A stretch of DNA of 64,000 bases from positions 5,587,001 through 5,651,000 of the forward strand of contig NC_082604.1 of NCBI RefSeq assembly GCF_030936135.1, written 5' to 3'. This DNA comes from Gavia stellata (lineage: Eukaryota; Chordata; Aves; Gaviiformes; Gaviidae). A program made the position numbers and the translations under genes. Each line of letters begins with the position of its first letter. Positions within the stretch are counted from its first letter, which is position 1. Below the pieces are notes generated by a model that saw only the letters and a program-made list of their open reading frames with translations, made no database searches and had not been told where the DNA came from. Positions 35,185 to 48,200 of the stretch are shown here, piece by piece.

Positions 35185-38100
35185 GCCAACACAGAGCACA
35201 GCCACAGCAGAGGAGTTGTCCTTACCTTGTTAACATGCAAGCCTGATGGGAATCACTCACCTTCTGAAGAAGAAGTGATCTGAAGAAGTGGTGATCAACC
35301 CCTGTCAGAGAAGGCATGGGTTGATCACTCTGCCTCCTTGGTGCCAGAAGGCCACAGATCTTTCATCACATCATAGCTGAGAATACAGCAAATGCTACCC
35401 TGGATGAAGTTCTAAGCTTTGTTCTGATGTGAGAGGGCAGTATGTTTTGGAGGAGATACTGAATCCAGCTCATTTTCACCCACCTGTGGCAGATGCCTTT
35501 CTGGAAAATAGCAAATGAAAAATAGATGGTGCAAAGCAAAGGGGGTAACCACAGGTCTCTTGACAGCGTCACCTGCAGCGGAGAGGATCCTTAACCAAAC
35601 ATGCTGTGAACACAATAGCTCTTTCTTTCACTTGCTGTGTATTCTTGCAAGATTGGTAGCCAATGTCCTATTCTTTAAAATATACACAGAGGTGTCTCTG
35701 GAAAGTGCTGTACTCAGTGAAACGCTGTGCTTCACCTTGTGCAGTGTGCTAACATATTAGCTGCCTTATGGATTCTGTCTGACAATCTGCAAAACACTGA
35801 GTTTTTGTAAAATCTCAGTCTGATGGGACATCACCTTTGATCAGTGTCTGTTGGGCAGCTCAGCACACGATGCTGCCAGGGAGTAACAGAGATGGGCTGC
35901 TCAGTGAGGGAAAACGGGAGCAGCGGGTGGCAGTGCCTCCCTGCAGGGAGCAGTCCCACTGTGCCCGTGTCGGGCAAGCTGAGCGGGTGGCTGCGGGGAG
36001 CCTGGGTCAGCCCAGAGCCCTGATTCCCTGCTGGGTCCATACTGCTGCGTCCAGTCCAAGGCTGAGCCCAGGAGCAGCGAGGTGTGAGGCTGGGCACAAG
36101 CGTACCCGTAGCATAGCTCAGACATGACCAGGGGTGAAGGACTAAGCTGTTCCTGAGTCCCTGCTGAGGCATTTCCCAGGTCTGCCTCACACAGATCTTC
36201 TCCAGCAGCCTGATCCCAGGTCATAGCTGCACCGTATCAGGGCTGGTGTTGGGTACCTGCCACCAAACCCTTAGGAAGGTCAGGAGAAGAGGCTGCAGAG
36301 CCTGTTGATGTAATCAGGAGCAAGAAAGATGATATCTTATAAGAGTATTTTAGGTTTTCCAGATCAGCCACCTACCTACAGAAGATGAGTGAAACATATT
36401 TCCAATCTTTAAAGAAACCAAAATTTCATTAGACATAAATGTCAGTGTGGGAAATTTAAATTGCAGTGCTGTTCCTTGGACTTGAGAAAAGAGCTTTGTA
36501 TTTCTAAAGATAGTATTTTTAGAATTTGTTACATTTTATACAAAAATACCTTGGACTTAAAAAAGACATTAGAAAATGGCCTTTGATTTTACTCTGTGCA
36601 ATATTTTGCTTGTGTGCATACTTGCTTAAAGCAATACAGAGAAAGTGTTGAATGTGGTTTTTGGGTATTTCACACTCATCTGAAGAATTCCACTAAATGA
36701 GAGCCAGAAGGAGATCGGTGTCTGGTTGCATGAGATGGGTTTTGGCAATGAAGCCTGTTTGGGAGGTTCCTGCTTATGTTTTTCTCTCCTCATTCCCAAA
36801 CTGCTTGTTAACTCTCCTCACATTGTGGTGTCTGCTCTCTCCAGTTTGCTGATACAACTGCTTCTGGGGTTGCAGGTTAAAAATATCCCTCCAGGGAGAA
36901 GCGGTGTTGTTTTCATTTTAACCAAGATTATCCCAGTGATCTGTTTTATAGCATGTTCTGTAAACAGCTGTGTCAGCACAATTGAGGGGGGTAACAAATT
37001 CCAGTTCAGAGGTGGGAATGAGCAGGGACATCTTAGAGGCTTTGCTTCTAAGGGATACTTCTTGTGTAAAGGCATCTTTAAGGAAAAGTTGTTGCAGGTG
37101 AATAAGCTGTATTATTGTGTATTTGCTTTAACCATGGTCCTGTGCTTCCCCTATTTTCACCCAAAGGAACATTAAATTCCTGAGTAATGGCTTTGTTTTC
37201 CAGAAAAAAACCCCACATTGCTTCTCAATCCTCTTCAATAAAAAAAATAGGACCTAAAATTTGCTTTTTACTGGCTGCTTTATTTTTCTCCAAGATGAAA
37301 GTACCGTAGACACTTGGCACGCAAGCTATGTTTGTATAAGGACTTTATTTTCAGCCTATAGCAGGGCTCTTCCGTAACACTAGGAAGGATGGGGAAAATG
37401 TCTGTATGCTAGATCAGGTGCTTTCTGCTAAATCCCTTTAGGATGCGGTAAGATCAAGAATGGAAGAGGTATTGATAACTCCCCAGGCCGCTCATATCCT
37501 GGGCCAAATCTTTATGCCAATGCCCGTTGGCAAAGATGCTGATAACTTACGGATTGTTTTGTCCTTGCAAGATTCTTTCAAGCTTTATTACCTGAAGTTT
37601 ACCTATATTGTAAACTTTCATGCTAAGTAGTAAAGATAACTGTGTAAATAGTATAAAGTAAGGTAGTTCTATATACAGCCATAGGTGACTTTGAATAGCC
37701 GCAGATTAATAGTATTTGATCTTCCTGCTAGCCTTTGTCAGTTATGAAGTTAATCTCCAGAACAGACTCGGATAGGATTGTATTGCTAATTCTGTAACTT
37801 TTTCTTACATGCACATCCCCTGGATGTATTTAGAGACAGCCAGAAGTTTGGTGACATAAAGAAGGACACTGAAAGAAGGAGGAAGTGAACTGGTGATCGT
37901 GGCAAGTTTATGTATGTATGAAATCTGTCTACAGTGATGTCATAAGGACCAACACACTGCTTTGTGGAAATGACCTTCTAAGAAAGATGAATAAAATAAT
38001 CTTACTCATGTCCTTGAAATTGTTCCCTAAAACGGGTGTTTGCCTAAGAAAGATTTTAGTTGAACTGAAATTAGTTAAGTTGAACGGAATTCTAAAAAGG

Positions 38101-41100
38101 TCATCTGCATTGCAAGTTGATGGTATTTTATTAATCCACTTCAGTGTGATTTATCATTAGATAGGTAAGTTTTTCTTAAGTGACTGCTTGTAGACAACTT
38201 CTTACCGTGGAATATTATTGTGCTGTTTGGTACAAAAGCAGTATATTACAGCACGTATAGAAGAAACACACCATACACCTGAATCATTTGCCTTTGGGTA
38301 TTTCCCCAATCTATCTGAATAGGACCAAAGGAGTCACCAGGGCAATGTCACAAGCACTAGGTTCCTATAATTCTTTTCATAAATGTCTTGAGTTTTGTCT
38401 TAAAGATCGTTAGGCTTCTTTATTTGCCAGAACCTCATGGCTGTAGTGATTAGCAACCCTGTGAGGATGTCTCCAGATAAGATCTGGAAATCCAAACTGA
38501 GACTATTTACCAGAGCCCAGCTATCGACCTCTCTGAGGTCACATAAGTGAACTTCTTGGATGTCGCTGTGCCTGCCCAGCATTTTAATTTAAAGTGTAAT
38601 GGAGAGCAGTTGACTTTAACATGTGATTTGGCAGCTGGGGGCAGTAATCCTTTAATAAATTGCAATAGCATGAATCACTAAAGGTATTCTAATTTATAGC
38701 CTGAATATATTCCTGGTCAGTTTTCCCCCTCTTTTCTTATGCCAACATTACCACTTCACTTACCACTGCTCTCTTCCTTCTCTCAGTTGGATTGACAGTG
38801 CAGTTGACTGCTGTCTGTAACTTCCAGACCGAAGGGAGTCAGACCTCATTCCAGGGGCTGGGTCTGTGCCATACAGCACTGGAGAAATAATTAAATCTGC
38901 AGTTAAATCTGTGCCTCAAATGAGATCAGTTTCAGTGTCACGAGATACAGAGAATCTCCAGGCAGGTAAACAAGCACACAGCTTTGGATTTGGGGTTTAG
39001 TTCATTTGCAACAATTTGAGTAATTATTCAGTAAAACTAATTAACCTCCTGCAGTTTTAGTAATTAATGTTAGAGTGTCTACTCCTGCTCCCATCAGTTG
39101 GCTGTGTCATTTTCTAAGGGAAGTTTAATATAGTAATAGGTCAGAAGGAAACTGGCATTTGCCTAGTTGCACTTGAGGCAGCCCTGAGAACCCCCGGGGC
39201 TGCATCCCAGTGCCGGGGAACAGCACTGGCTGCCCCTGAGATGGGTCACGCAGCTCCCGCGGGGAGTCATCTGCTCTCTGCTTCGCTACTTGCTAGTTTT
39301 GTACACCAAGATACTGTATGTCCTTTGGACAGAAACTGTGACTGTGGCCATTCCCTGTGGGAGGTGGGTATGTACGACAGATGAGAGAGAGATGAGAGAG
39401 AACCCGTGATAGGAAAAGGAAATCACAAGTTTCCTTGGAACTTGATTTCTGTTGCCTCCTGTCTCCACCTCCACCTCGCTGCTGGTAACTGAGGGCAATA
39501 ACACTGCTAGTCCTTGCCATTTTTTCACAAACCTCGTGATTTTTGACATCTTCATAAAACTCCTGATCCTGAATGTTTTTGTTTTTCAATATGCTTCTAG
39601 TCCTTCAGATTGCAACATGAACCTGAAAGGTACAAAGAGCAGGGCAGCGAATAAAATCAACTCTTCATGAGCTTCTGTTAAAACATCAGAATTTTTGAGA
39701 GACTGTCATGCGTTAGGGGAGGGAAAGGAGCCAAGCTGTGGTTCTGCCATCTCGTGTTTGCCAGTGAGGGTTGGGCTGGCTCGTGTTTGCCTGAGGTCTG
39801 CAGGCGTGGCTGGGGAACTGCCACGGGAGAGACAAGAGGCTGTTTTCTGTTTCTGAAATGTAGACTTAAGAATTTGTATTTGGAAGTTTATTTGGACAAC
39901 TTTTTTCCAACTAAGAGGATTATTTTTCTCAAGCAAAAAAATACAAGTTTTGCTACTGACATTGTGGGAAGAAAATCAGCAACCAACTCATGAGGGCTAC
40001 TGGTTTTTAGGATGATTCCCAGTAGGAAGAACTGGTCAGCTTCAGCAGCTGCTATCATTAGTTTTAGCAACAGGTGAAGATACAGAGATGCAGCTCCTTA
40101 AGGGAAAAGGGAGACCTCCCCCATTCATCCACCTCCTCTGTCCCTGTAGACTAGCCAGCCCTGCTAGCCAAGTCAAAGCTGGTAACTGTTCTTCACAAAA
40201 CCCTTTTGGAATAAAATACTCTTTTTAGAGGGCATTTCTTCATGCTTTCTGAAAAGTAGAGAGGGATGGGACAGTCTGGGCCAGCATGGAAGCATGAGAA
40301 GTGCTGCACCCTGCAGAATGACAAGAACATAAAGAAGGAAGGGAACCAATTTAAAAAATAGTTGAAACTGGAAAGACTGTGGGAAAATTAGAGTAAGAAA
40401 ATGTGGGGACTGGCTGGAATTACAGGAGTGAGTTTCAAGGCATGGGGCATATTGCAGAAGAGACAGGATTTCTTGCAGGCTTTCTCAGGGAAGGACGCGG
40501 TGGAGACCTGCTGGGGGTCATGCACCTACCCCACGGGCTGCGTCTGCCCTGCTCAGCCCTCACGGTTGCGGCAGACTCACCGGTATGGTCTGGGGCCCTG
40601 CCGTACTGCTGAGCACTCTGGCAACAGTGTGCTGAAATTCAGGAACCCACGTTTTTTTCTCAGCCCAACATGAGAGAAATATTCTTTTTAATACTGTATA
40701 AGGCAAAAGGAGACATTACAGAGAGGGAGAGAGGCTGGAAGGAGTCACCGCTCTCTGCTTGGACAGATTTGTTTTGCACAGTGTTTTCTGTCTTGATTTA
40801 ATGGTGAGTTGGCTCTTTCCAGCAACTAGGCAGGGGAGGAGGGACGGGAATGTGTTCCCAGCCTTTGGCCAAGAGTGTCCCAGAGCGTCCCGGGTGTGAC
40901 CTCTTCAATGTTTATTTTTCTTTCCCCACAACTGACCCAGATGCTGGGACTTGAGACACGGGCCCTCCTGGCCTGCTGAACATTTGCCCCTCCTGGTACA
41001 GCATGTGATGGTCCCAGGAATCAGGCTGGGAACAGTACCTGGAACTGTTTTTCTCTCCAGCAGACTGTTCTGTCCGTTTGCATTCCAGGAAATCAAAACC

Positions 41101-41276
41101 CCTGAGAAAAATCCTGGGAGAGCACTGCCACCCAGTGGGGATGGAGGTGGGGATGGGAGCAGTCGGGAGCACCGGCACTCCACTGGTGTACACCAACGGC
41201 GAGAGGAAAAAGCCTTTCAGGCACAACAGCAAACCACCCCAGAATAGAACAAAAAGGAAACTAGGTTTTGGTCTGC
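35185..41276. other. GPR148-KLHL6 intergenic interval
   Basis: GPR148 (plus) and KLHL6 (minus) converge here, so both 3' ends lie in this interval. Candidate plus-strand poly(A) signals for GPR148 are ATTAAA at 37171 and AATAAA at 37237, both about 2 kb from the stop and therefore weak. A 149-codon plus frame at 36726-37175 resembles no known protein. GC-rich patches occur at 35920-36100 and 39180-39270. A GA-rich simple repeat (GATGAGAGAGA type) lies at 39381-39401. The human 2q21/3q27 synteny junction should fall in this interval. Confidence 0.45.
35264..35328 (+). repeat. Tandem 16-bp duplication plus 11-bp inverted repeat in the GPR148 3' region
   Basis: CTGAAGAAGAAGTGATC (35264-35280) is followed at a 16-bp period by CTGAAGAAGTGGTGATC (35280-35296). 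Overlapping this, GTGATCAACCC (35291-35301) and GGGTTGATCAC (35318-35328) form a perfect 11-bp stem with a 16-nt loop, about 0.1 kb after the stop codon. It could fold in the mRNA. Confidence 0.6.
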
Positions 41277-41962
41277 TTTATTAGAAAACAGCTACAATGA
41301 ATGTTCAGAGGAACCAGATTAGCGTTCGTTTATATTTGCAGCCTATGCAGTCTCTTTCTTGGGAATGACAGCAAAGTTTGCAAACTGAGGTGGATTTTTT
41401 CCGTCACGCAGAACTGAAAAACTAACAAAGTGTCTTCAAGCAAACAAACAAACAAACCAACCAGTTTTAACTTAATCTAATGTGCCAACCACTGGAAAAA
41501 AGCACAGCTTTGGAGGAAAGAACGTTATGTTTCACATCTTTCATTTCAAAAAGCATCTTCTCTTTTTCACTAGTAGGTGCTGCAAATCCAACTTAACACA
41601 ATAAATAGTTGAACAAACTTCAGGACCAGCATGAGCCAGTTCAAGCACATTTCAGGGCAGATATAGCTGGGAAGTAAATTTCCCACCTGCACATCACATT
41701 TCTTTGCCTGATTGGAGGTATTGTGTTGGCAGGAGTAAACTACAGCTGGTCCCTTTGTTTTTCTGTGGAGGGAAGGAATTAAGATAATTTAAGGATATAC
41801 TGTACAGAGGAAATGCAAGGGCTGAGCATATATACAGATACTCCCCAGAGGGGCCCCGTGGCGGTATTTCCATCCGTTGCTACCTGCAGCTAAAAACCAT
41901 CATCATTGCAGTCTGTGCCACAGGGGCACGGAGGATTGGGTTTCTTTGCAGTTCTCCTACGG
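41255..41962 (-). terminator. KLHL6: KLHL6 3' UTR and poly(A) signal
   Basis: On the minus strand an AATAAA lies at 41282-41277, about 680 nt after the stop. It is followed by a T-rich then GT-rich downstream element (TTTTTGTTCTATTCTGGGG), a good cleavage context. No other AATAAA was seen between the stop and this one. An AAAC simple repeat (plus strand 41441-41460) lies within the UTR. Confidence 0.6.
41441..41460. repeat. AAAC simple repeat in the KLHL6 3' UTR
   Basis: About four CAAA units read on the plus strand; the KLHL6 mRNA carries the TTTG complement. Confidence 0.75.
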
Positions 41963-42264
41963 TCAGACAGAAACTGCCCCAGGCACAATCCTGCGGATGT
42001 GGGTGTAAGACTTCCTGAGGGTAACACTCCCATGATGAGACACCCCTCGAGGCAGGACACACTCTTCTGTCAGCTTCTGAGTTTCAGGGTCCCAGCACAG
42101 CACTGTTGCAATGACTTCGTTCTTTTCATCTCGGCCCCCGGTGATAAACAGCTTGTTGTTGCAAGGAGAAATCCCACAACTGGCTCTCTCATGGGTGAAC
42201 TGAGTCACCAGGCACCAAGTGTCTTCCTGGGGGCTGTAGGAGTAGAGTGCTTTCATTGCCCCAC
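41963..42264 (-). CDS. KLHL6: KLHL6 coding exon 7 (kelch blades 5-6, stop)
   Basis: Acceptor TTTCCTCTCCAG, then a Gly-completing GT and [16 protein letters not shown]. Includes [13 protein letters not shown] and [22 protein letters not shown] at 41965-41963. The 138-codon plus-strand frame at 41906-42322 is its antisense shadow. Confidence 0.97.
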
Positions 42265-45200
42265 CTGGAGAGGAAATGGGTATCAGTTTGCACCAGCCAT
42301 TCCTGTAAGAGGTTTTAACTAAACCACCCACTTCAACAAGGCTCCATTCCTGACATTTGTAAGAATGATTTATGCCCCAAAGCTAAGAAAAAACAAGGTC
42401 ACAGGATACTTTATTGTTTTGAAAGCCAGATCCGCAGAAGGCCACTTATTGTTCATGAGGCTGTGGAATTTAAAGCCAGAACAAACTGCTGTGGTCAGGC
42501 AGCGTGACCACAGCGCACACAGCAACAGACCTCTCTCATACCTGCTGCTTCAGCTAAGGACACAGCTTCAGAAAAATACGACCTTGTTTAGAAGAGCTTA
42601 GATCATGAAGGACTAGGCATGGTAAGCTGTCACTGTTAGAAATGGGTACATGATTTCTTCACTGACTCCTCTAACTTCAGTGTCCATCTGCCCATTAAAC
42701 CTTCTTCTGCCTGGAGCTGGCTATTTTCAAAAGCCCATTCCTCGCTTAGGGGTTTGTCAGACTGAACTCGTAATCTTCTTGTGGGTAAGCTAAACAGAAA
42801 GTGACCTTCAGTTTCTCCATGTTCCCAAATCTGCAGTGATTCTTGAAACTTTCTGTGCACCTTTTCCAATTTTGCAGGGTCCTTTTCTTTTGAAAAATGG
42901 TCAATAGCTCAGTACCCAAGAAGGGCTATGGAAATATATTCCCTCCTGAGAATACCAACAGCTCAATGGTTCTTATTCTGAAATTTGCAGGGACTGGGTC
43001 TGTCTTCAACTGTATAGAATAGGCCTGGGGAAACCTTGAAGCCATGGTCTTATTCATGAATTGCAACAATGCCTACAGGGATCCTACCTGTTGGCAAAGT
43101 GAGCATTTATCTATTGTAGTTACAATAAATATTGGTTTTGACAATACTAATGCAGCACTTCAGGGATAATCAAGTCACTGTAAGGTGACCTAAACAAGTT
43201 TTATTTCCCAGTTGGAGCAGACTGAAAACATACATGTTAGTTACAGTGATTCATCTGGCAGTTGGGAATTCATCAGTCTGGGTAATTTGATTGCTTTGGA
43301 TGCAGTAACCAAATGCTCTTTTATCTTTTAAACCTCAGGTAAGTCTGATTTCTATCCAGATTTAACTAGATCTGTTTTTCAGATAGAGAAACAATAGGTT
43401 TACTGGTGAAAGATGTGAAATGAATGTAACTGGAGTATCATGTCAAATTTTATCGGGAGTTGTATCAGCTAGCCCGTAAGTCATGCCTTCTCCTTCTGTC
43501 TCTCATCTTGTATGAAGAGGGTGATGTCAATCCTTGTGCTGAGAAGCACAAGGTATTTACATACACACAAGGTGTACGCATATATATATATATGTGCACA
43601 CACATGCACATTACAAATCTCCCTTCAGAGAACCATTTATTGTTTGGTGATGCCCTGGCTCTATGTCAGCCCTCAGCACCATATTGATTACACGGCAAGT
43701 GAGAAACTTTCTGCGCCAGGGCGGGGCAGGAGGGGCACTCTTCAGAGCTCCTGTTTTGGAAACAAATGTTCCTCTTTCCTTCTTTTGGTTTTTCCAGCAC
43801 CATCTGGAGATGTGTGCAGGCTCCCTCCTCCCTCCAGTCCAGATTGCCATCATTAAACTCTTGTTCTTCCATCTTTGCTTCCAGTTCTGGCAACTGACTG
43901 AATTAACCCCAAGCGTGATCTAGTGAAGAGGTCTGGATCTTTGGGTATCAGTGGCTCTGCTCCCATGACCTGCTCCTAGTACTCATATCCCTACATAAAG
44001 CCAGGGTGCAGTGGGCTGTGTAATGCCCCTGGAGAGGAGAGGGAACATGATGTAGCCATGAGGTCATGCCCTTGCCACTATGAACCCACCTTTGGATGGC
44101 TTTAGCTTGTTTCTGGGCTAGGTCCAGCTTTCAAAGACACCTGCCACACTAACAGGGAGTTCGACTTGGTGATTGTTCACTACTTTTTGTGGATGTGCTG
44201 GATTCCCATTCCTCACTAAGCTCAATGGGAAGAGCCATCTGACCATTTGATTATACTCCACAGAGTTTGTGGGTAAAACTAACACACAGGAACAAGCCCT
44301 GCTGTGTCTAGGCAAAAAGGAACATTAACGCTTCACCTACCCACAACATAAATGTGATCACGGAAACTTGCAGCATTGATGCATTTGGCTTCTACTGGCA
44401 TGGCAGCTTTCAGGCTCCACGTGTTGGTCGCGGGGTCGTAGCACTGAGTCTTGTCCGTTGCCAGCTTCCCGTTGGGTCCTCCCCCGATCACGTAGAGATT
44501 CTTCTTGTAGCTCGCTGCTGCAAAGGAGCTTACATTGACCATGAGGGGAGCAGCCTGTGTGACCATAAAAAATAATTAGTAATCATTTTGATTTCAAGTA
44601 GTCAGACTGATGCCTATGGGGTGGGAGCCCGTGGGTGAAGTCAGACATGCCTTTTCAGATGATCAGTAGGGTTCAGAAGATGACATTTCTAGGGATAAGG
44701 GAGAAGTGTGTTTCAGCTTTTTCTTAAGACTGTAAACCCCTTAATAAAAATACGCTCTGTCCAAATGCTGTTATTAAAATTACGTTGTCAACAATTCAAA
44801 AGCTAGGAAATGTCAGAAATGCCCCAAATCTCCTTTACAAATGTTCTCTTACAATAGAAAATAAATAAATATTTGTACAATTATGTACATTGAGAAGACA
44901 CAAGCAGCTAGTTTGTACTGATCTTTCTACTTGCAGCTGTGATTGTTAGATTCCTCTGCACTTTTTTTTTTTTCTAAAAACTAGGGTTTGTATCTGCCAT
45001 TATGATGCCTAATCTCATTAATTTCATGGGTTAATTGGCTGACTAATACTCTCCTCTTGCTTGAAGTACAGTTAGTAGAACTGGTTTTTTCCATTCTGTT
45101 TACCTTGAAACCTGTACTTTCAGCTTAAATGTATAACCCATACCGTATATAATGCCAGGTTGATACACACATTATATATGTATTATGCATCAGAGCAGTA

Positions 45201-48200
45201 GTTTTCAGCCTGTGCTCTGGTGCATGTATACTATGTTCTTACTCACTGATTTATGGACTACTAGCTTTAAAAGCCAACTAAGAAAAGGAAAGTTAGGCAT
45301 TAGATGTCTCACCGGCAATGATTAGCAGGCAATCCTGTGATTTTTACTTTCTGAAGGATACGCATTTCTATAGAAAAAATATTTAGGGTTTTTACAGACC
45401 GGAAATACTTAAAAGAATTGTACTAGATCCTGTCTTGTTCATTTTTATGATTTAAAGCCCTGACATTTTCTGATTAAAACGTTCCAAATGAGTAAAATGT
45501 TATGCGATGCAGCATCTTACCTCTGACCAGCAGTTATGAAAGGGATCGTATGCTTCCATGCTGTTGATTCTCTGCATGCCATCGAACCCACCAATGACAT
45601 ATACTTTGCCACCCAATACAGCCATTTTATGCCTCCATCGCCCAATATTTAGATACTCAATTTGTATCCATTTGTTGATGGAGGCGTTGTATTTCCAGAC
45701 ATCATGCTTTGTTTCTTTGCCACCTGCAGTGTACATGACACATGTAAATATGATACCATAGCTTGTATTTACTCAAAATCTCCAATATGTTTAAATTTTA
45801 AAACGTTCTCTCACAATAGAAAATAAATCATTGGCACTTATTGTTAGCTTCTTAATTACCTACACAAACGGCCTGGCCCTGTTATACAAGAAGAAAATTT
45901 CTGCATTTAGTTTACTTAATAGCAAAGGAAACGCTGAACAATTTCTACAGCCAAATATTCAATAAAGATAAATTACTGTTTCCCATTTTACCAGACCACA
46001 ACCACTTTCAATACTGAGTGAATGACCAACCACACACAGCATGGTGATACGCAGGCAATTCTTGTGTACCACCAGAGCTTTGCAGGATGCTGGGAAGTGA
46101 CAAATAAACAAACGTGTTTAAATAAGATAGTGGAGGATTCTGCAGCTGGTAGTGCCAAATCCCTGGAAGACAGGCAGAACTGCCAGTTTGTGCAGGGTAG
46201 CTCCAGTCAGCTAGCATAGTGGTTTACATTGTAAAACAAAAGCCCTGACTCTGAACTCCTATTAACAGTAGTCCTGCATGACATGTTAGAAGGTTTACTA
46301 TTCAACCTTGGGACCATATGGCTGGGATCTCATTTTTGTACCTCTCCTTCTGGTCTCTTTCTCTGCTGACTTGAATTTGCTTCATATTTATAGATTGAAG
46401 ATCAGAATTGGACCCTGCAAACTCATTCTAGAGCTGACTTGCAAATGAATCTTGCTAAAGCGGAGAGCAGTGTTTTGAACAAGCACTTCTGTTTGTATAC
46501 AATTTTTGGTGTAACTGCAATACGAATGGAACTAGTTAAGCCTGAAACCACATTTACAGACTGAGTAGCTTATTCCATCATCTGCAACCTGATTAAACAT
46601 TTGCTTCACTGGTGAATATACTGAAAAGAGAATTCATATTCCATTGAGAAAGTGTCTGCCTTCATTGGTATTCTGTACTGCAGCCAGATCACTGCAAAGT
46701 TATGGAGCTCATCTCTGGGCCAAATAGCAGATTGAATAGGAGAAAATTAGCATGCTAGAAAGAGTCGTTTGTAATGCTTTTGTCTCAGTATTTTTCACAT
46801 GTATGCGTTGAATTTTATTTGCACTCAAATAGCTGAAGTGGCTGAAGGGCCTGAATGCGGCATTCATGATTACAATGAGGCTGAGAGACTGCAGGTGTTC
46901 CCTTTACCCCCCCTTGAAATTTCCCTTTTACATGAGCTTGTTCTGTCCTGCACAGGCTGAAACTCTGGTAGGAGCCTGAGCTGGACCAGGCGGGTGAACT
47001 TGCTGCACATCAAGGGGCAGGGAGAGATTTTTGAGAGAACTGGAGGTTTGTTTTGTTTCTGTTCTTTCTCTAGACCACAGTTCTTTCTAATTTGAGGAAA
47101 AATTGTAACTAAATTAGTAAAAGTATCAGAATGGTGAGTGATCATTCATTTCATTTTTAGTTACACTACAAATGTAGTGTTTCAGTCCATCCAGTCAAAG
47201 CATTTAAAATGTTCAGGTAAATGGCAATCTAAAAGTAGTCATAATCTTGAGCAAAGAATTTTCCTATTGTTCAGATGGTAAAAAAGCAGGGAAGACTCCA
47301 AACTATACCCAGGAAAATCAGCATGTGGGAGGGGAGATCAAGTTAGGGAAGAACGAAGTCATAGAAAACAAGAGTAGAAGGACACGCAGGAGGAGGCAGA
47401 TGTTTAATCAGGATTCAGCCACTAATAATTTGGTTTAGCTAGAAAGAAACTACTGACTTTGGTCCACTCAGCCCTTTCTTTGGGTGGGAAGGGGGAAAAG
47501 CAGATAAGAGAAAGGCTAAGAGGGAATGGAAGAAGGGAGTGAAAGATACGAAATTAAGCAGAGAAGGAAGAAAAAGGACCTGAATAGCAGCAAGAGGAAA
47601 AACAGCTTAGACTCACCATAGCAGGGGGGGTGTAAGCCTGCCCTGGAGGTAGCCTGGATAGAGCATAAAATAAAAGCGGATAAGAGACACTGGAAAGGAT
47701 GTCAAGAATAAGAGGAAGCAAAAAGCCTGTGACCTTGAAAAAGAGGAAAGGGTGAGAGATTAAAGGCGAATGGAAAAGAGACCTCTCAACTCAAGGGTGT
47801 GAAGGTGTGAGGGATGTTCCTTAGTTGGCATGTTTGAGTTAGGTTCCCCTCTACAGCTAACTTTTAACAGAGGGTCTGCCGCCAGGGTAAAAAGAAACTC
47901 CCTACAGTGGGCTGAAAGGAAAAACCTCCTTTATTTCTAACTAGGGAAGGAATAATCTAATTCTTATCCCAGCATAAAGATTTAATAAACTTTAAATTGT
48001 AATGAGGTGATAAAAACATGTGGATTCCCAAAAGGGAGAATGCAATAGAAGATTTTTGAATAAAGGCATAAATTCATACTTAAGCAAAGCATTCACACTT
48101 TAGCCCTCCCTTCTCCTTTCTACTGTCCTGTTTTAAGTGAACATAGAATTTGGTGCATGATTTTGTGGGAAAATGTGTCCTACAAATGGAAGCACTGCTC

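Noticed and set aside
36726-37175. 149-codon plus-strand ORF downstream of GPR148
   Set aside because: Hydrophobic stretches come from T-rich DNA; no family features and no promoter or splice support.
40401-41247. Several overlapping ORFs on both strands in a GC-richer patch before KLHL6
   Set aside because: Mutually overlapping, no motif, no splice pattern; explained by local GC content lowering stop frequency.
41906-42322. 138-codon plus-strand ORF
   Set aside because: Exact antisense shadow of KLHL6 exon 7.
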